This document shows, piece by piece, positions 33,384 to 41,200 of a stretch of DNA of 64,000 nucleotides. Every line of letters starts with the position of its first letter. The stretch's first letter is position 1. This DNA comes from an uncultured Acidobacteriota bacterium (GTDB lineage Bacteria; Acidobacteriota; Blastocatellia; Pyrinomonadales; Pyrinomonadaceae), in contig CALMYB010000007.1 of NCBI GenBank assembly GCA_937873515.1, positions 186,001 through 250,000 of the forward strand, in the 5' to 3' direction. The position numbers were made by a program, and so were the translations under genes. Below the pieces are notes generated by a model. That model did no database searches. It saw only the letters and a list, made by a program, of their open reading frames with translations, and was not told where the DNA came from.

Positions 33384-33716
33384 CTATTCTTCGGGCCGCG
33401 GGCCGGCATCGATGCCGGCGACACTTGCCTGATTGATCACATTGACCTCGAGATCGTTCTTCAACCGTATCTGGCAAGACAAACGTGTGTTCGGGCCGAG
33501 GTCGGCCTTTGTTAACAGAATTGCTTCCTCATTCGGGCCCATTTGCCCGGCATCGCCGGAAAGCAATTCGATCCTGCAGGTCGTGCAGCGGGCATTTCCG
33601 CCGCATCGATGTAAAATATCGACACCATTGTCTTCGAGCGCAAGCACGAGCCTGCGTCCGATTTCAGCGTCGAACGAAACTGGTCCATTTGCCGTGTTGG
33701 CAACGATTTGCGGCAT
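33384..33716 (-). CDS. [2Fe-2S] ferredoxin
   Basis: A 110-residue plant/adrenodoxin-type ferredoxin. Cluster ligands: HRCGGNARCTTCRIELLSGD (C-x5-C-x2-C near residues 38-47) and RLSCQIRL (~residue 80). It has a strong AAAGGAG ribosome-binding site and a TCGACA-N17-TATAAT promoter upstream. It opens the operon with sodN 30 bp downstream, so it is probably a partner in redox protection or in LipA cluster chemistry. The specific partner is not determined by sequence. Confidence 0.88.
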   Translation of the reverse strand: MPQIVANTANGPVSFDAEIGRRLVLALEDNGVDILHRCGGNARCTTCRIELLSGDAGQMGPNEEAILLTKADLGPNTRLSCQIRLKNDLEVNVINQASVAGIDAGPRPEE

Positions 33717-33744
33717 TAATTACTCCTTTGTCCTTTTCAAATAA

Positions 33745-33773
33745 ATTATAGTCAATCGATCTTAACTTGTCGA
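33745..33773 (-). promoter_or_regulatory. sigma-70 promoter of the ferredoxin-sodN operon
   Basis: On the minus strand: TCGACA (33773-33768), a 17-bp spacer, then TATAAT (33750-33745). It lies ~30 bp before the ferredoxin ATG at 33716, with the AAAGGAG ribosome-binding site between. Confidence 0.7.
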
Positions 33774-33784
33774 TTTCCTTGGCT

Positions 33785-34168
33785 TTAGCTCCGAACCTGC
33801 ACCTTTTCGCGAAATTGGTTTATCGCGACAAAAACGACATCCGCGGAGGTGACCTTGACCTTCTGTCCCTGGTTGCCGAACCTTTCCGCTTCGACCTCTA
33901 CGTGGACCGTGACCGAAGTATTTCCGACCTTGATCGTCTCAGCGTAGAAGCTCACGAGATCGCCGATGAAGACCGGTTCATGGAAAACGACCTCTTTCAT
34001 CGCGACCGTCACGAATCGGTCGTGCTTGGTTCGCCGTACGGCCTCAACGCTTCCGGCCACGTCAATGTAGCTCAATATTATTCCGCCGAACACGGTGCCG
34101 TGAGCGTTCGTATCCCTCGGCATCATCGTCAGCCGAATGGCAGCATCTCTTATCGGTTCTTGATCCAT
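33785..34168 (-). CDS. hotdog-fold acyl-CoA thioesterase (YciA type)
   Basis: A 127-residue single hotdog domain: MMPRDTNAHGTVFGGIILSY contains the Asn and His-Gly-x-x-F-G-G motif of YciA/ACOT-type thioesterases, followed by KEVVFHEPVFIGDLVSFYAE and a final helix. It hydrolyses acyl-CoAs; chain preference cannot be read off. The start at 34168 (MDQEPI) lies one base beyond the upstream hydrolase stop; the longer frame to 34213 lies inside that gene. Confidence 0.87.
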   Translation of the reverse strand: MDQEPIRDAAIRLTMMPRDTNAHGTVFGGIILSYIDVAGSVEAVRRTKHDRFVTVAMKEVVFHEPVFIGDLVSFYAETIKVGNTSVTVHVEVEAERFGNQGQKVKVTSADVVFVAINQFREKVQVRS

Positions 34169-34169
34169 A

Positions 34170-34808
34170 TTAGTTGTTAAGTAGTTGCTTCTCGGTCCAT
34201 TCGCGAATGACATCGCGAAGGTCGTTCAAATGCTCGTCAAAAAAGTGTCCGCAATTCTCGAAGATCACGACCTCGGCCTGGGGGATCTGGTCGGTGATCG
34301 AACGCAAACCGGCGACCGTGCAGAACTCGTCGGTATCGCCGTGAATGAACAAGATCGGCTTCTTGACCTTCGTGAGAAAGTCGAAGTCTTGATATTTCTC
34401 GACGGGTGTGCCGATCGAAATAAGACATTTCACACGTTCATCGGCCATGCCTACCTGCATTCCTGTTCGCGAACCGAAAGAGAAGCCCGCGAGTACGATC
34501 GTGTCGTCCGGAAATTCGGCCTTGAGATATGCGAGTGCATCGGTGACGTCTTCAACGCCTCCTTCGACGTCATTATGCACCCCAGTTGAGGCTCCGACGC
34601 CGCTGAAGTTGAACCGCAATGTCGTAAGCCCCGCATCGACAAGCCCTGCAGCGGCACGGAAAACGACCTTGTTGTGCATCGTCCCGCCGCCAAGCGGATG
34701 CGGATGGCAGACCAACGCCACGCCCTTGCGAGGTTCAGAAGGCTCCTTGAGGATCGCCTCAAGCTGGCCATGGCTCGCCGGAATGAAAAGATTTCCTTTC
34801 GGGTACAT
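34170..34808 (-). CDS. alpha/beta hydrolase (small serine hydrolase, KANL3/Tex30-like)
   Basis: A 212-residue protein from the ATG at 34808 (MYPKGN); ATGs at 34823 and 34850 are also possible. The oxyanion region is VALVCHPHPLGGGTMHNKVV, the nucleophile elbow is LAGFSFGSRTGM (Ser), the acid Asp is in ILFIHGDTDEFC and the His is in FENCGHFFDEHL. The overall pattern fits the dienelactone-hydrolase-like family with the H-P-H-P-x-x-G-G-x-M motif; the substrate is unknown. The thioesterase follows with essentially no gap. Confidence 0.85.
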   Translation of the reverse strand: MYPKGNLFIPASHGQLEAILKEPSEPRKGVALVCHPHPLGGGTMHNKVVFRAAAGLVDAGLTTLRFNFSGVGASTGVHNDVEGGVEDVTDALAYLKAEFPDDTIVLAGFSFGSRTGMQVGMADERVKCLISIGTPVEKYQDFDFLTKVKKPILFIHGDTDEFCTVAGLRSITDQIPQAEVVIFENCGHFFDEHLNDLRDVIREWTEKQLLNN

Positions 34809-34976
34809 AGACAAAGAAAGCATTGTAGCGAAAATGGGCATATCTGTCATAGAGATAGTTACAAATAGCTGGCCGCCGCGACGGAGATGTTGCGGCGATA
34901 TTAGATTTAACCCTTGTTTCGTGCTACTTTTTTCTTTTCGCCTGAACTATAACTTTTCCAAGATCGCCGCTAATAA

Positions 34977-36800
34977 ATGGACGAAAACCTCGAAACTCCG
35001 ATACAAGATAAAGAGACGAAGAAGCAAGGTTGGAAGGAATTCCTCGAGACCGACCGCGCCGTGCGGATCACGTATCTGACGTTCGGCCTGCTGGCGGCGG
35101 CGATGGTGATGATCTTCTTGCAGACACGGACCGATGCGATCTGCTGCGGAGATTGGGACGGCTATTACCACATCAAATGGTCATCGCTTCTCTGGGAGAA
35201 TTTCAGCCATGGCAAATGGCTGCCGACGTTCGAATGGCTGCCGCTGACGGTGCTTAATCCGCAATCTTACGCCGATCATCATTTTCTCTTCCACCTTTTG
35301 CAGATACCGTTCCTTTGGTTCTTTGACCTGCAGACGGCGGCAAAGGTCTCGACGATCTTTTACGGCAGCTTAGCGATCTTTTCGGTCTATTGGCTGCTCG
35401 TTCGTTACGAAGTGAAGTATCACCTCGTTTGGTTTGCGGCTTTGATGTGCTGTGCGAACGCATTCTTCTATCGGATGAATATGGCGAAGGCTCCGCCATT
35501 GACGATCATCATCTCGGTCATCGGCATCCATCTGCTCTTCCAACGCAAATACGTGTGGCTTGCTCCGCTGATGTTCGCATTCGTTTGGACATACAGCCTC
35601 TTCCCGCTGCTTTGGGGAGCCGCGCTGATCTGGACGATCATCATCGCGTGGAATGAACGGCGTTTTGAATGGCGGCCGTTGGCCTATACGACGCTCGGCC
35701 TCGTGCTCGGCAATCTCATCAACCCGTATTTTCCGCAGAATCTGATGCTCTTCTACGAGCATTTGATGGAGAAATTCAAGCTCGCGAGCGACTTTGCAGT
35801 CGCGGTTGGCGGTGAATGGTATTCGTACTCGGCACAGGAGATCTTGACCGATTTCCCGATCGCGATCCTGGCGATGGTCGTCGGTTATATCCTGTTCGTA
35901 CCGCGCAATGGAAAGCTGCCTGAGAAGGCGACATTCTTCCTTGCCTTCGTGAGTTTTCTTTGTGCGTGGCAGTTCAGATCGAAGCGTTTCGCCGAGTATT
36001 TTCCGCCTTTTGCGATACTCTTTGCGGCATTCAGTTGGCAGGCGTTCACAGCGCCGAAGGTCGCAGAACTTCCGGATGAATTTCGCCGCGAGATCGACCC
36101 TTATCTCGACAAAGGCGAGGTGCCGAAGTCGCGTTTTGATAAGTGGAAGGAAGGCGCTGCCTGGGTCGTCGGCTGTATCCTGTTCGTCGTCGTGATGCTT
36201 AATACCGTCGGATTTCACCGTTTCGGCATTGAATGGAACGGTGTTGCCGACAGCATCCGCGGCAACGAAGCGGCGGATAAATACAAACGTGCTATGGAGT
36301 TCGCTACGGGTCTTGACGATACGGGTGCGGAGAATATCCCGAAAGGTGAGCTGATCTTTAACGCGAATTGGGACGACTTCCCGAAGCTCTTTTATTACGA
36401 CACCAAGCACCGATACGTTTACGGGCTTGACCCGAACTATCTCTATTCCGAGCATCCGGATCTTTACAAGCTTCTGAAGGATATTACGGAAGGCAAGACC
36501 GATGATCCGGGACCGCAAATACGCGATAAGTTCGGTGCGAAATACGTGTTCACAGATGCGAAAGAGAACACCGATATGGTCGCAAAGCTGCTCGACAGCG
36601 GCTGGGCCGATATGATCTACGAGGATGACGAAGCACGCCTTTTGAAGATCCGCGATAATAAGGCAGAACCGCCGGCGGAAGACGTCGATGACAAGACGCC
36701 GCCGACGGCCGAAGAAGAAAAAGAGCTCGACGAGATCGAGAAGAACGATGCTCAAAATGCGAACGTAGATCCTGACGACGACGGGGCGAACGACCAATGA
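34977..36800 (+). CDS. GT-C-type membrane glycosyltransferase-like protein
   Basis: A 607-residue polytopic membrane protein. Hydrophobic segments begin at ~residue 31, with about nine to eleven more (e.g. FYGSLAIFSVYWLLVRY, VWLAPLMFAFVWTYSLFPLL). The first outer loop carries CCGDWDGYYHIKWSSLLWEN with Asp59/Asp61, the D-x-D-like site and W-D-G-Y-Y-H pattern of STT3/GT-C enzymes. The soluble C-terminal half (~residues 430-600) has FNANWDDFPKLFYYDTKHRY, resembling the STT3-type W-W-D-Y-G region. It ends in an acidic tail. It probably transfers sugars from a lipid donor on the outer face; the acceptor is unknown. Overlaps the next gene by 4 nt. Confidence 0.7.
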   Translation: MDENLETPIQDKETKKQGWKEFLETDRAVRITYLTFGLLAAAMVMIFLQTRTDAICCGDWDGYYHIKWSSLLWENFSHGKWLPTFEWLPLTVLNPQSYADHHFLFHLLQIPFLWFFDLQTAAKVSTIFYGSLAIFSVYWLLVRYEVKYHLVWFAALMCCANAFFYRMNMAKAPPLTIIISVIGIHLLFQRKYVWLAPLMFAFVWTYSLFPLLWGAALIWTIIIAWNERRFEWRPLAYTTLGLVLGNLINPYFPQNLMLFYEHLMEKFKLASDFAVAVGGEWYSYSAQEILTDFPIAILAMVVGYILFVPRNGKLPEKATFFLAFVSFLCAWQFRSKRFAEYFPPFAILFAAFSWQAFTAPKVAELPDEFRREIDPYLDKGEVPKSRFDKWKEGAAWVVGCILFVVVMLNTVGFHRFGIEWNGVADSIRGNEAADKYKRAMEFATGLDDTGAENIPKGELIFNANWDDFPKLFYYDTKHRYVYGLDPNYLYSEHPDLYKLLKDITEGKTDDPGPQIRDKFGAKYVFTDAKENTDMVAKLLDSGWADMIYEDDEARLLKIRDNKAEPPAEDVDDKTPPTAEEEKELDEIEKNDAQNANVDPDDDGANDQ

Positions 36801-37225
36801 GATCGACATTGCCGACATTGCTGCTGCTTGCGGTCGCGGCCTTTGCCGGCGCGTGCGCGAACCAAACGATCTTGAACGACGGAAAGGTGCCGGAGGCAAC
36901 GCCGGAAGTATCGCCGACACCGAAAGGCTTCGCTGCCGATCTTCGCGCCGCGAAAGACGCGGGCTATCTCTACATTTACCTGATGCGGCGCAAGGACGGC
37001 GGGCAGATCGACTACCACGACAAACTGCTCCTTTCATCGCACACAGGAAAGGCGAGTCGGCGAGCCGCATCCGAGGACGGAACGGCATACACGATCGCCG
37101 GCAACGAACCTTTGCCGGAAGCGGACATCAACGCCCTGCACGCGAGGTTTACGATCTCGATACTCACTCAAGATTCGCAGTCAGCTAATTCGAATCAGAA
37201 TTCTGCGGCAAACGGTGAAAAATAA
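36797..37225 (+). CDS. lipoprotein of unknown function
   Basis: A 142-residue lipoprotein: type II signal with lipobox A-G-A-C (Cys near residue 20). Its start overlaps the end of the GT-C-like gene by 4 nt (ATGA), so it is coupled to it. The body contains DAGYLYIYLMRRKDGGQIDY and a Ser/Asn-rich tail (SQSANSNQNSAANGEK), but no recognised domain. Coupled synthesis suggests it works with the membrane enzyme. Confidence 0.75.
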   Translation: MRSTLPTLLLLAVAAFAGACANQTILNDGKVPEATPEVSPTPKGFAADLRAAKDAGYLYIYLMRRKDGGQIDYHDKLLLSSHTGKASRRAASEDGTAYTIAGNEPLPEADINALHARFTISILTQDSQSANSNQNSAANGEK

Positions 37226-37246
37226 CGTATAGTTATTCACATTTAG

Positions 37247-38491
37247 ATGGCCGATCTGCTCAACAAAGAAAGATCCGAGACTGCCACCGCTGTGGAACGC
37301 CGCCGAGGCCCTGCTGCCGGCACTGTTGCAAGAGTGGTCGTGCTTACGATCGTGCTTCTGCTCGTTGCTGCGACGGTCCTGTATGGAGCGTATCTTCTCA
37401 AGCATTTGCTCTTCCTCGTCGTGATCTCGGTCTTTTTCGCTTACCTGCTCGACCCGCTTGTGAGATTGCTGCGGCGGCCCTTCAAAGCGGCCGGCAAAGA
37501 GAAGTTCATGCCGAGGGGACTCGCGATCCTGATCGCTTACGCGATCGTCTTTTCGGTCGTCGGCTACACGATCGCAGCCATTGCGCCGCGAGTTTCGGAG
37601 CAAGCCACTGAATTCGCAAAGAATATTCCGGGATACATGACCGCGATGCGCGAGAAGTATGACGAGGCGACTCGCCGCTTTAATCGCGTGCATATGCCGG
37701 AAGACGTTCAGAAGAACATCACCGACAAACTGACCGAAGTCGGCACGACGGCCGCAACTGAGATCACGACGTTCTTGGGAACGACGATCCTTTCCATCCT
37801 TACGATCTTGCCGTGGTTCGTTCTTGTTCCGGTACTTGCATTCTTCTTCTTGAAGGATGTAAACCTCGTACGCCTCGCGGTCTTGCGAATGTTTCCTGTC
37901 GGGCCGCATCGCGCCCGTGCGGAAGCGATGATGGCGGACATCAACTTGACGCTTGCGGCCTATACTCGGGCGCAGCTCATCTCGTGCGTGATGATCGGCA
38001 TCATCTGCACGCTCGGGTTTTACACGATCGGCCTCAAATACGCGCTTCTGCTCGGCATTCTCGCCGGCATCTTCGAGTTCGTACCCGTTCTAGGTCCCGC
38101 GACGATCGGTATCGTAGTCGTACTCGTCGCCGCCTTCGGCGAATATCCGACAAAGGCGTGGTATGTTGCAGCCTTCCTGATCGCGCTTCGCATCTGTCAG
38201 GATTATGTGATCTATCCGCGGATCGTTCGCGGCGGCATTCACCTGCATCCGCTGATGATCATTCTCGCAGTTCTTGCCGGTGAACAAATAGGCGGAATTC
38301 CCGGCGTCTTCATTTCCATTCCGATCGTTGCCATCGGCAGCGTCGTCTATCGGCACATACTCGAACACCGCGGCAGCCGCAGCGTTATGTCGCTCTGGAT
38401 AGAAGAACCGCGTATGGTCGAATCCTTAAGCGTTGAGATGACCTCGACAGCGGAGATCTACTCGTCCGAACTGAAAGAAAAAGAAGAATAA
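37247..38491 (+). CDS. AI-2E/PerM-family membrane transporter
   Basis: A 414-residue protein with about eight membrane segments in the pattern of PerM/AI-2E exporters: an N-terminal pair (VVVLTIVLLLVAATVLYGAY), a long soluble region (~residues 120-180), and C-terminal hairpins with the conserved LLGILAGIFEFVPVLGPATI and RICQDYVIYPRIVRGGIHLH, PLMIILAVLAGEQIGGIPGV. Some members export AI-2 or act as Na+/H+ antiporters; the substrate is not predictable. A 51-residue membrane ORF begins directly after the stop codon. Confidence 0.9.
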   Translation: MADLLNKERSETATAVERRRGPAAGTVARVVVLTIVLLLVAATVLYGAYLLKHLLFLVVISVFFAYLLDPLVRLLRRPFKAAGKEKFMPRGLAILIAYAIVFSVVGYTIAAIAPRVSEQATEFAKNIPGYMTAMREKYDEATRRFNRVHMPEDVQKNITDKLTEVGTTAATEITTFLGTTILSILTILPWFVLVPVLAFFFLKDVNLVRLAVLRMFPVGPHRARAEAMMADINLTLAAYTRAQLISCVMIGIICTLGFYTIGLKYALLLGILAGIFEFVPVLGPATIGIVVVLVAAFGEYPTKAWYVAAFLIALRICQDYVIYPRIVRGGIHLHPLMIILAVLAGEQIGGIPGVFISIPIVAIGSVVYRHILEHRGSRSVMSLWIEEPRMVESLSVEMTSTAEIYSSELKEKEE

Positions 38492-38647
38492 ATGTACCAC
38501 CTAGCACTCTTTATCGGCTTTCTTTTCATCTTCTTCGTGATCTGTATGGTCGTCTATATCGCCGTCGTCCGCGCCTACTATTGGGGCGACAAAGACAAGC
38601 CGCCGAAGGAGAATGCCTCGAAAGACAGCAATGGACAGGCCTCTTGA
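38492..38647 (+). CDS. small single-pass membrane protein, 51 residues
   Basis: Starts immediately after the TAA of the transporter (TAA-ATG, no gap). Residues ~4-28 are one hydrophobic helix (LALFIGFLFIFFVICMVVYI and on), followed by a charged tail (WGDKDKPPKENASKDSNGQA). It has the look of a small regulatory or stabilising subunit of the upstream AI-2E-type protein; no homologue is recognised. It ends before the terminator-like hairpin at 38668-38700. Confidence 0.6.
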   Translation: MYHLALFIGFLFIFFVICMVVYIAVVRAYYWGDKDKPPKENASKDSNGQAS

Positions 38648-38667
38648 CGACCTCACCTGAAAAAAAG

Positions 38668-38700
38668 GATGCCGGATGAGAAACGCTCACCCGGCATCTT
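38668..38700 (+). terminator. hairpin terminator after the small membrane ORF
   Basis: An 8-bp stem GATGCCGG/CCGGCATC (38668-38675 with 38691-38698) plus an inner TGAG/CTCA stem, followed by TT and a short T-rich stretch. Moderate strength. Confidence 0.6.
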
Positions 38701-38815
38701 AGGTTTTGGCCTCGCTGGCCAGAGGGAAGAGTGGCTCAAGGAAGCCCGTACGCGTCCGCCGTTCGCCTGCATCAACTGAACCACGAATACAACCCTGCGG
38801 CCCGGACGTTAGTGC

Positions 38816-38867
38816 TTGACACGCGTGCTATAATCATAAATAGGATCACAACAAGCGTTGTGATATG
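38816..38867 (+). other. promoter-like TATAAT with operator-like inverted repeat, no gene downstream
   Basis: The 346-bp gap 38648-38993 has no convincing gene. It holds TATAAT (38829-38834) and a perfect 8-bp inverted repeat ATCACAAC-AAGC-GTTGTGAT just after it (38845-38864), then a short 44-codon ORF (38865-38999) without a ribosome-binding site, and GTGGGACA-type repeats at 38936-38968. This looks like the control region of a lost or very small gene. Confidence 0.4.
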
Positions 38868-38993
38868 CAGTTTGAAGTTTTTTTCATTTTTCGTGGAAGA
38901 ATCGCTGTAAATGGTGATACAAATGGACTTATTTGTCCCACGGCGGGTGTGGGACAGCGTGGGACACGGGACAGGTTTGAAAACAGGCGTGCA

Positions 38994-40001
38994 CTATAAA
39001 AGAGCTTTGAAATCGGCCTCGCGGTCGATCGAGAAGGCGATCTCGACAATAAAAACGGGCTTTTTGAATGGCAGGCCGGCGAGCTTTACGGCGTCCTTTG
39101 CCGTGGTCAGGAAGTACGAAGCTACGGCCTTTTCTGCAGCATTTTCGAGCTTTTTGACATCGGAGAGAGCGTATCTATGGTGATCGCGGAACCGCATTTG
39201 GCCCGCAAGGTCGTAGTTCTCACGCTCCAGAAGGCCGAAAAAATTCTCGGGATTGCCGATGCCGCAGAACGCAAAACCTTTCGTATGGGCGATCGAGGCA
39301 GAGGCAGGATCTACGTTGTTCAACGGTGTAAGACGGGCGATCTTCGTGCGCGCCTCAAAGATCGGAACCGACGGTGCGATCCGCATGATCTCGCTCCTTA
39401 TGCCCTTAACGTCGGCGGCGTCCGCACGGGTTATGACAACGGCATCCGCACGCGAGATCGCATCGAGCGGCTCGCGAAGACGCCCCGCAGGCAGCAGTTT
39501 GCCGCCGCCAAAAGGATCGGTCGCATCGATGCAAAGGATGTTCACGTCGCGGGCGGCCTGCCGATGCTGAAACGCATCATCGAGCAAAAAGACGTTTATG
39601 CCGAATTCTTCTTTTGCCCAAGCCGCCGCCGACACGCGGTCGGCGTCCGCGACGATCACGGCCTTTTGGCCAAGGCGTTTCGCCATCTCGACAGGTTCAT
39701 CACCGGCCGCTGCAGGATCGGCGAGAATTTGTCGGCCGTCCGAGACGAGGACGCGCATCTTCGTTCTGCGTCCGTATCCTCGCGTCAAGATGCAGACGCG
39801 TTTGCCTTGCCCGGCGAGGATCTCGGCGCATTTAATGACGAGCGGCGTCTTTCCCGTGCCGCCGGTGGTCAGGTTGCCGATGGAGATCGTGCGTGCAGAA
39901 AGAGGAGTGATCGGCGTCGTTCCATCATCAAAACGCCGATTACGTCTCTCGATGAAACGCCCGTAAATAGAGGCAAAAGCGCCAAGCATATCGCCCGACA
40001 A
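38994..40001 (-). CDS. lpxK: tetraacyldisaccharide 4'-kinase
   Basis: A 335-residue membrane-associated kinase phosphorylating the 4' position of the lipid A disaccharide. The P-loop is SIGNLTTGGTGKTPLVIKCA, with DDAFQHRQAARDVNILCIDA (the D-D-G-x-Q-H family signature, here D-D-A-F-Q-H) and PAGRLREPLDAISRADAVVI. C-terminal GFAFCGIGNPENFFGLL and FRDHHRYALSDVKKLE are also conserved. The Met is at 40001 or 39989. It lies 24 bp from the trpD stop. Confidence 0.93.
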   Translation of the reverse strand: MSGDMLGAFASIYGRFIERRNRRFDDGTTPITPLSARTISIGNLTTGGTGKTPLVIKCAEILAGQGKRVCILTRGYGRRTKMRVLVSDGRQILADPAAAGDEPVEMAKRLGQKAVIVADADRVSAAAWAKEEFGINVFLLDDAFQHRQAARDVNILCIDATDPFGGGKLLPAGRLREPLDAISRADAVVITRADAADVKGIRSEIMRIAPSVPIFEARTKIARLTPLNNVDPASASIAHTKGFAFCGIGNPENFFGLLERENYDLAGQMRFRDHHRYALSDVKKLENAAEKAVASYFLTTAKDAVKLAGLPFKKPVFIVEIAFSIDREADFKALL

Positions 40002-40025
40002 TTATCATTTATCGAACGGCGTTTT

Positions 40026-41120
40026 TCAATTTTTACGAGCTTTGTTGGTCAGCTGGACGAGGCGGTCGAGTTTGTTCTGTGCCTGGCCGCTGTCGATGCT
40101 TTGTTCGGCAAGACGTGCGGCGTGCATCGGCTCCTTGGAAAATCCGCCGACGATAAGGGCCGCGGCCGCATTCATCACGACGAGCGAGCGAGCTTCGTCG
40201 CGGCGTTTACTCGACAGGACCTCGCGGATGATCTTTGCACTTTCTTTCGGAGTCTTGGCGCGGAGATGGTCGATCGGTGCCGGCTTAAGCCCGAAATCCT
40301 TTGGTGCGATCTGGAAGCCGCGAGTTTGTCGAGAAACCGTTTCCGCAACGAGTGTCGGGCCGGCGAGCGTGATCTCGTCAAGGCCGTCGCTGCCGTACAC
40401 GACCCACGATTTATCGGTCTTGAGAAGAGCGAGGGCTTTGGCGGCCGGCTCGACCATCGATTGATGCCAAACGCCGATGAGAGAACGATTCACGCCCGCG
40501 GGATTTGCGAGAACGCCGAGAAGATTAAGGCACGTCCGGATGCCGAGGCTTCGGCGAACTTCCGCGACGCGTCTCAAAGAAGTATGGAACTTTGGTGCGA
40601 AAAGGAAACTGATCGCGACGCCGTTCAGGCTTGTCTGGGCGACGGAAGGTTCGCTTGCGACCTTTACGCCAAGTTCTGTCAGAACGTCGGCGCTTCCCAC
40701 ACGCGTTGCAACTCCGCGATTCGATTGCTTTGCGATCATCAATCCCGCACCTGCGGCGACGAATGCCGCGGCGGTCGAGATGTTGAATGTCTTTGCGGTC
40801 GAGGAACCTGTGCCCGTGATATCGACAGCGTTCTTCTGAAGGGCACGGATGTGGGTCGCTTGCTCGCGCATCACAAGCGCCATTCCGGCGAGTTCTTCGA
40901 ACGTCTCGCCCTTGATCGTGAGCGCGGTCAATGCGGCAGCTATCTGATTCGATCCGGTCTTTGGATCGGTGATAGCGGTGTAAAAGTCCGCGGCTTCGCG
41001 GCCCGAAAGGTCTTCACCGCGAAGGAGTTTCGCAAGAAACGGGTAGAGCGGGGTTTCGGCGCGCGGGTTTGATGCCGCGATAGGTGCGCTCAAGAGCCAG
41101 TCTGTCTTTGACCCGGACAT
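40026..41120 (-). CDS. trpD: anthranilate phosphoribosyltransferase-like protein (TrpD)
   Basis: A 364-residue nucleoside phosphorylase-fold transferase of tryptophan synthesis: anthranilate plus PRPP to phosphoribosyl-anthranilate. The overall pattern is TrpD: FNISTAAAFVAAGAG, VGSADVLTELGVKV, LGIRTCLNLLGVLANPAG, VVYGSDGLDEITL. The PRPP-binding loop, however, reads D-I-T-G-T-G-S-S (residues ~100-107) where most enzymes have G-T-G-G-D, and the later segment is K-Q-S-N-R where K-H-G-N-R is usual. It may be a variant or a related transferase. The glutaminase subunit gene is 80 bp upstream. Confidence 0.82.
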   Translation of the reverse strand: MSGSKTDWLLSAPIAASNPRAETPLYPFLAKLLRGEDLSGREAADFYTAITDPKTGSNQIAAALTALTIKGETFEELAGMALVMREQATHIRALQKNAVDITGTGSSTAKTFNISTAAAFVAAGAGLMIAKQSNRGVATRVGSADVLTELGVKVASEPSVAQTSLNGVAISFLFAPKFHTSLRRVAEVRRSLGIRTCLNLLGVLANPAGVNRSLIGVWHQSMVEPAAKALALLKTDKSWVVYGSDGLDEITLAGPTLVAETVSRQTRGFQIAPKDFGLKPAPIDHLRAKTPKESAKIIREVLSSKRRDEARSLVVMNAAAALIVGGFSKEPMHAARLAEQSIDSGQAQNKLDRLVQLTNKARKN

Positions 41121-41200
41121 AGAGAAAAATGAGAGTAAAGGAATGCGGAAAAGAGAGGAAAGAGATCGGGACGATCGCGTCCCGCCCTGCTTCTACTATC

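Noticed and set aside
35370..37088. 572-residue minus-strand open frame opposite the GT-C-like gene
   Set aside because: Antisense shadow of a membrane protein with clear transmembrane helices and a D-W-D motif; the frame is Arg-rich and lacks motifs.
38865..38999. 44-codon ORF after the TATAAT at 38829
   Set aside because: No ribosome-binding site, unusual composition, and overlap with the end of lpxK; reported only as part of an unexplained gap.
39177..41072. 631-residue plus-strand open frame across lpxK and trpD
   Set aside because: It is the antisense shadow of two clear genes on the minus strand. It has no recognisable motif, no ribosome-binding site, and an Arg-rich composition typical of shadow frames.
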